Shown piece after piece: positions 12,301 to 23,000 of a DNA stretch of 64,000 nucleotides. The stretch's first letter is position 1; each line of letters starts with the position of its first letter. A program made the translations under genes and the position numbers. The notes beneath the pieces were generated by a model. It searched no databases. It saw only the letters and a program-made list of their open reading frames with translations, and had not been told where the DNA came from. Origin of the DNA: Elysia chlorotica (taxonomy: Eukaryota; Mollusca; Gastropoda; Plakobranchidae); the NCBI GenBank assembly GCA_003991915.1, contig RQTK01000086.1, positions 546,028 to 610,027 of the forward strand, in the 5' to 3' direction.

Positions 12301-15300
12301 ATGGAGCATGCGCAGTTTGATAATTTTTGTTTCACCTAGGTTTCGTTTTCTCTTGTTTTTAACAACGGCACATTCAAGTCTGTTTTGTTTGTTCACTTCA
12401 AACGCAATTCAAAGAGGTGGGCAAAATTGAGTTTATTTTTTTTTGGAATATATTGTATAGATAGAATCAAACAAGACTATATATGCAATAACACTCTCCA
12501 CTGTTCATGCTATCAACATCTTTTGCTTTTGACACATGCAGACCTGTGATGCAGCATTCACCACCTCCGGGGAGCTAGTGAGGCACATTCGCTACAGGCA
12601 TACATTTGAAAAACCTCACCGCTGCCCTAGCTGTGACTATGCCAGTGTAGAACTCTCCAAACTCAAAAGACACATGAGATCACATACAGGAGAAAGACCG
12701 TATAAGGTATTTTGTCCTTTTTTTCTTCTTTCTTTTTTTTCTTGAATTAAAAATGTAACATACATGACCCATCTGACCTTGCAGTTCATGAAAATAAGTA
12801 AATCTCTGTAGTAGCTTAGCTACTGTCATGAATGTTGTAATAATATAATATATTAAGTCATATGAAAAGTAAACAATGTGCAAATAGATCAAAATTCTTT
12901 TGCTTCAAATAATGAAGACATTATACTATTTATAGAGATTCACAAACAAAATATGTATAAACTGATTGACATTTTTTTTCATGCTTTTGTTTTCAGTGTC
13001 CACATTGCAGATATGCTAGCCCGGATACATACAAATTGAAGCGACATTTGCGTATCCACACGGGGGAGAAACCATACAAATGTGATATTTGTCATGCTCG
13101 CTTTACTCAGAGCAACAGTCTGAAGGCTCACAAGCTCATTCATTCTGGCAACAAACCGGTCTTCCAGTGTACTCTTTGTCCCACAACATGTGGTCGCAAA
13201 ACTGACCTTAAAATCCACTTCAACAAACTGCACTCCATAGGCTCTCCATTAGAGTGCAAGAAGTGTGGACAGATCCTGGCAGACAGGTATGACTTAAAAA
13301 AAAAACCCACTGGGAAATAAATGTATTAATATACATACCCCTGGTCTCACCTAATATACATACCCCTGGTCTCACCTAAGCAGAGGGTATAAACAAACGC
13401 TTCATTTATTTGAATGTGAAAAGATGCATTTTTTATACCACTGTAAAAATAAAAAAAAATTAAAGATCTCATTTAACCCAATAATTTAGCTAATATTTTC
13501 AAGTATCAAAACTTTACTCAGTAGCTTACACAGAGGGAGGGACATAGAAACAGGAGATGAGCTCATTGAAAGAAAACCACAGATACAGATTTGTCTCGAA
13601 CTACATGAAATAATTAAAAAAAAAACAAAAAAAAAACTTGCTTGCATCCAAACTTTCTATTTTTTTTTTTATATTAACATTAGGATATACATTATTTTTA
13701 TACAGTTATGAACATTTTGTTTTTAATAGTAATAGAAAATTTATCTTACTTTGATTTTGAAGCAACTGTTTTATCCTCTGTATTCAATTTTTGTGTGAAG
13801 ATGCAAATTGAAACATTTTTGTATTTGTTTGCTATTGGGAATGGATTATTTTAAATTGCTCTTTTGTTTTTTCTGTCCGGCTATTTTTAGGTATTCATTT
13901 AAACAGCACATGAGAACCCATGACATGGACAAGTGCTTCAAGTGTGATCAGTGTGATTTCATAGCCAACACAGAGCGCAGCTTAGACCAACACGCAGCCA
14001 TTCATAGCCAAGGGAAGAAGTACGAGTGCAGCCTGTGCCACATGACGTTTAACCTCCAACAAAGTTTAGAAAAACACAGCTTGTCATGCTCATTGGATCC
14101 TGGCTATGTCAATGAGCTGAAGGAAAAAAAGGTGAGAGGATACACCAATGTAGCTAATCATTCAATATTAAAAAAAAATAATTTCAGTCTATGCCTGCTT
14201 TTGATGAATTTTAATGTCTTACTGCAAAAATTTGCAAACTATAACTAATGTGTGCAACTCCTCTTCTGGTCTAAAGTGCGTTTTAATCATCAACCAAACT
14301 TCCAAAATTGTTTCATTCGTAAAGTTAATACAGAAAAATGACAATGTAGTCCAGTTGAAATCTAATTCCCCCCGCCCCCCCTTCTTTTTTATTATGATAT
14401 TAACTCTTTTCTCCATCTTCTTTTTGTCTAGAATGATTTGGATAAAAGCAGTGAAGAGGAATTGAACCTGTTAAAGTCAGAGGAGAACAAAGATCCAATT
14501 TTACCCAGCACTAGTCAAGAGGAGTCTCGCAATCAAAGTTCAACCAACAAAAGCTTGACAGGCCTTGGTCAGGACATGTTTCCTACGCCTGTCATAGCCT
14601 CCGATACACTCCATAAAAATTTAATGCAAGATATCAAGGCTGGCAAGTTGGGTGATGTTCCTCAGGTAGTCATTGTTCACCCAGATGGAACCTTGGAAGA
14701 GATTCCTGCATCTTCGGTGAGAACGTTTACATGTATGATAAGTTTTATACAGTATGAATTCCTTCAGGATTTTTTTATTATGTTGTTCTTTTTAAAAATT
14801 TGGTTCACCCTTTTGGTAAACGTTGGTCTCCAGTTATTAAAAGTTTATTTTCTTCTATAAAATCATCTTCTAGTTGCATCTTAGACAATTCTTTTGGAAA
14901 GGTAGCTACAAGAAGATAATTTTGGTGAAGGTTATGTTTAAAAAGGCAATCTTGAAATGGCCCATGACAGTGTCTATAGCACCAGCTCACCCCATGCGTT
15001 ACCTTGCTATTTTTTGTTTGGGCAACATGAGTCTAGTAGAGGCATCAACTGAGTTTCCAATCAAGATATATTGCCTTGAAGAATAAAGTTGTCCATCCGT
15101 ATACTTTTCAATAAATTTTTTTTTGCTGTACTGAAATTAATCAAAATATGACTGTCTATATACATTTTGAGTAAGCTTAAGTTGTTGTCATTCATCTGGA
15201 TTAAGATACAGCTTGTTTGTCATAAAAAAAATATATGTGCTTATGTTGTATTGAAAAAGCAATGAGTGATCCATGTATCATATTAATCTATTGATCTCTA

Positions 15301-17008
15301 AGAGATAATCATAAGTTTCTAAAATAAATTTTTGATGTATTTTGACTTCACAGGGAGACAAACTGAACTTAGACGACATTTTCTCAGCGTTGTCCAACAC
15401 AGAAAAACAAGAAATGATGTCTCACAGTGAAACAGTTCAAAGGCATTCAGGACAAGAGGATACAAGAAATAGTTTGTCTCAAAAAAGTACTGATCAAGCA
15501 AAGAAAAAGGAGAGAGTGGACAAAAAGGAAAATTCCAGTGAAACGGTGCAGGTGAGGATAACAATTATTTATGTGAACTTGGACTTTCTTTAGATTCTCT
15601 TTGGGGTAGACTTTTCAATTAAAAAAAGTTCAATAACAATATCTAATCAAACAAAATTATGTTTACTAGGGCCAGAGCTTGACAAGTAATTGAAACATCA
15701 ACGGTGTCTCACCATTATTAGAGCAATTTCATTCATATAGCAATTTTTCTTGCGTGTGAAAACAAAAATACTTACATAGTACAGTATTTGAGGAATTGTT
15801 TTATTTACAATTTAAATTTTTGATTGACTGTCTATTCCAGCTGATTTGTCATCTCAGTCTACATTGCCAATATAAGTAAAGAAAAAGTTCTGTAATGGTC
15901 ACAGCAGAATAAATTTACTGTGTCCAATCAGAAGTAATAATAATTCAAAACTGGTAACTTTTTTGAAGTGTTATAGAACTTAAGATTAATATACGAACTA
16001 TAGAAATATTAAAGCAATCTACATTAAGAAAAAACTCATCAGGATCCTTCATCCTTTTTTTTTTTTTTTGTTTAATTTTGCATTTAACCCAATTTTTAAA
16101 ATGTATTGAATAACTAATGAATAACCTTGGGTCTGCTTCCAGTGTGAGGCAAGCACACAGGCTGAATTAGAGTCAGATTCAGAATCTCTGGATGACAGTA
16201 AAGATTTGGATTCACCCCCTTCAAAACGGGTCTGCCATGTTCAGGTTGGTAGTTTGTATAGCCTTAAATTTTATATTTGACTTTAAGACAATTTTGAGTA
16301 AAAAATAGCCTTTAAAAAAATGTCATTATCATTTTCAAGTACAAATATTATACTTTTAAGTAAAATATTTTGATTGATCATTGAGATTTGAACTTCTGAG
16401 AATAAATAAAAGTAATGGGTCAGTATCAGTGTATAGTTTCTGGCTATTGGAGAATTACTGTTATTTCCGCTCTGTCTCTGTGTAGCAGCAAGTAAAATAG
16501 TTAGACTTTAGTCTTAAAACCCGTCTGCGATTCAGCTTAGTTATAATTGACAAATAATGTTAGGAAATAAACACACCAAACCAACATTTGATTTAATGAA
16601 ACATCTCAATGATAAAGATTTTTTATTAACTAGCTCTCTCAATGAACAAGGGCTTCTATGTAAAATTAAATTAAAAAAGAATTGAAATTACTTGTTCACT
16701 CTGTTATGATGAAATGTCTTCGCTTATATTTTTATATTGTACAAAACTTATGTCCAATTTAATTTTTTTGTCATTACTTTTCAGATAAATGACACAAACA
16801 TGCAGAAAACTAAAGAAGCGGAACCAGAAACAGATGAAAGCCTAAACGCAGAAGGCAGTTATGACAATGTGAAAGAAACTGTGGAAAATTCTTCATCTTT
16901 GATGATGAAAGAAGGTGACTTAAGCCTACAACATCTAAAAGCTTCACTTTCTTTATCTACCCAAGCATTACAGTCTGACCCTGTGGTACAACTGTCTCCT
17001 ACAACATT

Positions 17009-17057
<49 letters not shown>

Positions 17058-20000
17058 TCTCTCTCCCCTATCATTTCCGTCATCACTTCAAGCACTCGTA
17101 AATATAGATCTAATGAAACATGTGATCAATAGTATCTCATTTTAATTGCATGAATTATAAAAGAAAAAAAAACAAAACAACAACCAACCTATTTGCAATA
17201 ACTATCTGCTTTAATTTTTATTAAGATTGAAAAATATTTTCATATTATTTTAAAAGTAACTTCCATGTATAAAATTTCAGCTTTAGTTTCAAAGACTTGA
17301 GACTGATGCTTAAAAAAAAAAAAAATTTGACAGATCAGTTATAATGAGACTAGTTCAGATCCCATTCCTTGAACAGAAATATTATTTAGTGAAATAATAT
17401 TTAATGAGCATGATCACGTATAGTATGAATGATGACAGTAATCGTGGATCGGACGCAACGAGGAGTATATTCCATAAAGTTAAACAACTGTTAAGCAAAA
17501 ATTTTAAAAGATTAGAAAAACCATTATCTATAGATTTTTTGTTTGTTTTTAGAGACAGAGAGGATGTCATAAAATAGTGTTTAATGAGTATACTGTGATA
17601 ATGACAGCAAGCGAGAATCGGAAAGCAATTGAGTAGCCAACATTCCATAAAATAATATAGTGAAAGGGATAGGAGCTGTTAAACAAAAAGTTACAAAATT
17701 TGCCTAGGTGCCGGTAATGGAAAACGAAATGAGATGGACAAACAAAAAGTTTAAAAGATTTGCTTTGGCCTAGGACTACAGGGGATGCACATTATTTTCT
17801 TTTATCTAAATCTGGTAAGAGATACCAAGTGATTGTGCAGATCTAAAAAAAATTCCAGAGATGAAAGATAAAAATGTTAAAAAGTGTCAGCCTAGGCTCT
17901 GGTAGTATTGCATATGTCTTTTTTATATTCTATATCTATAAACTTTTCTCTATTGGCATATTATAGGCCTAGATCTAGATAGGCACACAAACTTGAGAAG
18001 ATAAGGCCTATAGAGATTTAGATTTAGGCATAAAAAAGTAAATATAGATCTAGATTAGTCAAAGTCTATAATAGACAAGGTGGAGAAAGGTTTTCCGAAA
18101 AAAAAAAGCATATAGAGATTACAGAATATTCAATCATCTAGACTTACATTGAAATAGATAACAGGATGTGTAAACAAAATTCGAAATGTACATTCAAATA
18201 GATTGATGAATGAAAATGTTTGAATTGCTTGTTTTATAAATTAACAGTAAGTAATTATCAATTCTAAAGGTGCCGTTGCACTGGACAAAAATAGATATAC
18301 GTTCATGGAAAATTTAAAGAAGATTGGTGTTGTACTTAATCCTGAAGAGGTGGGCAAAGTTGAGCGTATATTTCTTGTAATATAGATACAATCAAAAAAG
18401 ACTATATGCAATAACATTCTTCACTGTTCTTGCTATCAACATCTTTTGCTTTTGACACATGCAGACCTGTGATGCAGCATTCACCACCTCTGGGGAGCTA
18501 GTGAGGCACATTCGCTACAGGCATACATTTGAAAAACCTCACCGCTGCCCTAGCTGTGACTATGCCAGTGTAGAACTCTCCAAACTCAAAAGACACATGA
18601 GATCACATACAGGAGAAAGACCTTATAAGGTATTTTTTCCTTTTTTTTCTTTCTTTTTTTCGTAAATTAAAAATGTAACATATATGACCCATCTGACCTT
18701 AATTTAGCTACTGTCGTGAATAAAATTATTGTAATAATACAATATATTAAGTCATATGAAAAGTAAACAATGTGTGAATAGATCAAAATTCTTTTGGTTC
18801 AAATAATAAAGACAATATAGAGATTCACAAACAAAATATGTATAAACTGATTGACATTTTTTTTCATGCTTTTGTTTTCAGTGTCCACATTGCAGATATG
18901 CTAGCCCGGATACATACAAATTAAAGCGACATTTGCGTATCCACACGGGGGAGAAACCATACAAATGTGATATTTGTCATGCTCGCTTTACTCAGAGCAA
19001 CAGTCTGAAGGCTCACAAGCTCATTCATTCTGGCAACAAACCGGTCTTCCAGTGTACTCTTTGTCCCACAACATGTGGTCGCAAAACTGACCTTAAAATC
19101 CACTTCAACAAACTGCACTCCATAGGCTCTCCATTAGAGTGCAAGAAGTGTGGACAGATCCTGGCAGACAGGTATGACTTTAAAAAAAAACCCATTGGGT
19201 AATACATGTATTAATATATATACCCTTGGTCTCACCTAAGCAGAGGGTATAAACAAACGCTTCATTTATTTGAATGTGAAAAGATGCATTTTTTATACCA
19301 CTGTAAAAATAAAAAAAAATTTAAGATCTCATTTAACCCAATAATTTAGCTAATATTTTCAAGTATCAAAACTTTACTCAGTAGCTTACACAGAGGGAGG
19401 GACATAGAAACAGGAGATGAGCTCATTGAAAGAAAACCACAGATACAGATTTGTCTCGAACTACATGAAATAATTAAAAAAAAACAACAAAAAAAAACTT
19501 GCTTGCATCCAAACTTTCTATTTTTTTTTTATATTAACATTAGGATAAACATTATTTTTATACTGTTGAGAAAAAAATGAACATTTTGTTTTTAATAGTA
19601 ATAGAAAATTTATCTTACTTTGATTTTGAAGCAACTGTTTTATCCTCTGTATTCAATTTTTGTGTGAAGATGCAAATTGAAACATTTTTGTATTTGTTTG
19701 CTATTGGGAATGGATTATTTTAAATTGCTCTGTCCCAGGTACTGGGGTAGGCAGCAGGCGGCCAGCATTTTTGACTCCTAATCTCCATTCCGTCCTGTTA
19801 TGTGGGTCAGTCCGGTCTAGGTTCCAAGACCTCCGGTCACTCCTGACGCATTCAGACCAGGTCTTTCTGGGTCTCCCTCGTCCTCTAACGCATGGCACAG
19901 ACAAGCTCAAGGTGTCGTTGATGCACGAAGTTGCACGTGTCACATGTCCAAACCATCTTAAGCGTCTGGTACGCACGGCCTCGGTCACCTCCTGTATTCC

Positions 20001-23000
20001 AAGCCTATCAAGCAGCGACTCAATTGGGATCTCGTCGTCTGGCTTGACGCCACAAAACCAACGGATCATGGCCCTGTCATTTTGTCGAAGCCGCTGTAGG
20101 TCTGGGGCTGCAGGTGCCCAGGTTTCACTGCCATGCAGAAGAGCTGATCGGATACAGGTGTTGAAAATTTTCCCGCGTGTCTTGAGGGTTACATGCTTGG
20201 AAGTCAGAAGTGGAAGAAGCTTCTTGAACTTCCCCCAGGCAGTGCAGCATCTGGTGATGATCGCCAACTCGCAGCCGCCTCCAGCACACAGCATGTCGCC
20301 AAGATAGCAGAAGCTGGCCTCCACGTCCATCATGCCATGAAGTACTTTTGTTGAAGGTTATGTTTAAAAAGGCAATTTTGAAATGGCCCATAACAGTGTC
20401 TATAGCACCAGCTCACCCCATACGTTACCTTGCTATTTTTTGTTTGGGCAACATGAGTCTAGTTGAGGCATCAACTGAGTTTCCAATCAAGATATATTGC
20501 CTTGAAGAATAAAGTTGTCCATCGGTATACTTTTCAATACATTTTTTTTGCTGTACTGAAATTAATCAAAATATGACTGTCTATATACATTTTGAGTAAA
20601 CTTAAGTTGTTGTCATTCATCTGGATTAAGATACAGCTTGTTTGTCATAAAAAAATAATATATATATGTGCTTATGTTGTATTGAAAAAGCAATGAATAT
20701 ATATAATATGATACATATGATCATATACATATGAATCTGTTGATCTCTAAGAGATAATCATAAGTTTCTAAAATAAATTTTTGATGTATTTTGACTTCAC
20801 AGGGAGAAAAACTGAACTTAGACGACATTTTCTCAGCGTTGTCCAACACAGAAAAGCAAGAAATGATGTCTCACAGTGAAACAGTTCAAAGACATTCAGG
20901 ACAAGAGAATACAAGAAATAGTTTGTCTCAAAAAAGTAATGATCAAGCAAAGACAAAGGAGAGAGTGGACAAAAATGAAAATTCCAGTGAAACGGTGCAG
21001 GTGAGGATAAAACTTATACATGTGAACTTGAACTTTCTTTAGATTCTCTTTGGGGTAGACTTTTCAATTTTTTTTTTTAAAAGTTCAATAAGAGTATATA
21101 TATCACATAGCAAAATGAAAACAAACATACATACATAGCACAGTATTTGAGGAATTGTCTCATTTACAATTTAAATTTTTGATTAACTGTCTATTCCAGC
21201 TGATTTGTCATCTCAGTCTACATTGCCAATATAAGTAAAGAAAAGGTTCTGTAATGGTCACAGCAGAATAAATGTACTGTGTCCAATCAGAAGTAATAAT
21301 AATTCAGAACTGGTAACTTTTTTGAAGTATAATATACCTTAAGATTATTATATGAACTAAAGAAATATTAAAGCAATCTACATTAAGAAAAAACTCATCA
21401 GGATCCTTCATCCTTTTTTTCTTTGGTTAGTTTTGCATTTAACCCAATTTTTTAAATGTCTTGAAGAACTAATGAATAACCTTGGATCTGTTTCCAGTGT
21501 GAGGCAAGCACACAGGCTGAATTAGAGTCAGATTCAGAATCTCTGGATGACAGTAAAGATTTGGATTCACCCCCTTCAAAACGGGTCTGCCATGTTCAGG
21601 TTGGTAGTTTGTATAGCCTTAAACATTTTATATTTGACTTTAAGACAATTTTGAGTAAAAAATAGCCTTTAAAAGAATGTCATTATCATTTTCAAGTAGA
21701 AATATTATACCTTTAAGTGAAATATTTTGATTGATCATTGAGATTTGAATTACTGAGAATAAATAAAAGTAACGGGTCAGTATCAGTGTATAGTTTCTGG
21801 CTATTGGAGAGTTACTGTTATTTCCGTTCTGTCTCTGTGTAGCAGCAAGTAAAATAGTTAGACTTTAGTCTTAAAACCCGTCTGCGATTCAGCTTAGTTA
21901 TAATTGACAAATAATGTTAGGAAATAAACACACCAAACCAACATTTGATTTAATGAAACATCTCAATGATAAAGATTTTTTATTAACTAGCTCTCTCAAT
22001 GAACAAGGGCTTCTATGTAAAATTAAATTAAAAAAGAATTGAAATTACTTGTTCACTCTGTTATGATGAAATGTCTTCGCTTATATTTTTATATTGTACA
22101 AAACTTATGTCCAATTTAATTTTTTTGTCATTACTTTTCAGATAAATGACACAAACATGCAGAAAACTAAAGAAGCGGAACCAGAAACAGATGAAAGCCT
22201 AAACGCAGAAGGCAGTTATGACAATGTGAAAGAAACTGTGGAAAATTCTTCATCTTTGATGATGAAAGAAGGTGACTTAAGCCTACAACATCTAAAAGCT
22301 TCACTTTCTTTATCTACCCAAGCATTACAGTCTGACCCTGTGGTACAACTGTCTCCTACAACATTTACAGAAAATATCACTTGTGTAAAAAGTGATGGCA
22401 GTGTCAGCACTAGCTCATCAGGCAGCAGTAGCACCCCTCAGTATGTGGTTGTGAAAGGTTATACATGTTTGAGTGAGGACGGTAACACAGTGCAGCCTAC
22501 ACTTGTGAATGTGGCAGTGGACAAGGATTCTCTCATGAAGATGTTTGCCTCACTGGGGCCGGCTGGTGATGGAATGGGGCTCCAGCTTCTTTCAGGAGAC
22601 TTGGAGTCATCATCTGACACTGGTGAGGAGCACGGGGAAAGAATTGCTCAAGCTAGCATTATTCCTTTGCATGACATGGCAGATCTTACAGCAATAGGTG
22701 AGCCTCACCCTGGGATCACAGATGATGCAAATTCTAATCAGTTAGAAATAGAAAATCAGGAGTCCCCCTCTAACAGAGACTCAGGTCTTGTGGAATTATG
22801 TGATTTTGGGGCAGAGCAATCTGAAGTATTGAGCAGCAAAGATTCTGGCTTTGACTCAACACCTACTTTTGAGCTTGGAGAATCCAGTCATAGTAATTCA
22901 TCTGTTTTAAGCTCTAAAAATGGGAATTCTAGCCATGATAAAGGCTCCACGCACAAAAATTCAATAGTATCCCATTCACATAGTCCAGAAGGCGAACAAT

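Larger units (their letters stand above)
12412..17011 (+). repeat. Segmental duplication, upstream copy (A)
   Basis: This is a direct repeat of 18345-22368. It contains exons 7-12 and the first 226 bases of exon 13. Identity with the downstream copy is highest at the right end: 16480-17011 shows no difference that I can find from 21837-22368, at a constant offset of 5,357. Further left the introns differ by many substitutions and small indels. The right edge falls exactly where exon sequence gives way to a CT tract. Confidence 0.93.
18345..22368 (+). repeat. Segmental duplication, downstream copy (B)
   Basis: It repeats 12412-17011 from AAGAGGTGGGCAAA through the first 227 bases of exon 13. 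At 19732-20351 a LINE fragment takes the place of 13863-14925 of copy A, removing exons 9 and 10. The rest of exon 13 then continues intact to 23625, so this copy is joined to the true 3' end of the gene. Confidence 0.93.

Noticed and set aside
19771..20307. 178-codon frame on the + strand in the LINE fragment
   Set aside because: It is the antisense shadow of the reverse-transcriptase frame on the minus strand.
22216..22434. Minus-strand frames within exon 13
   Set aside because: They are shadows of the + strand exon.
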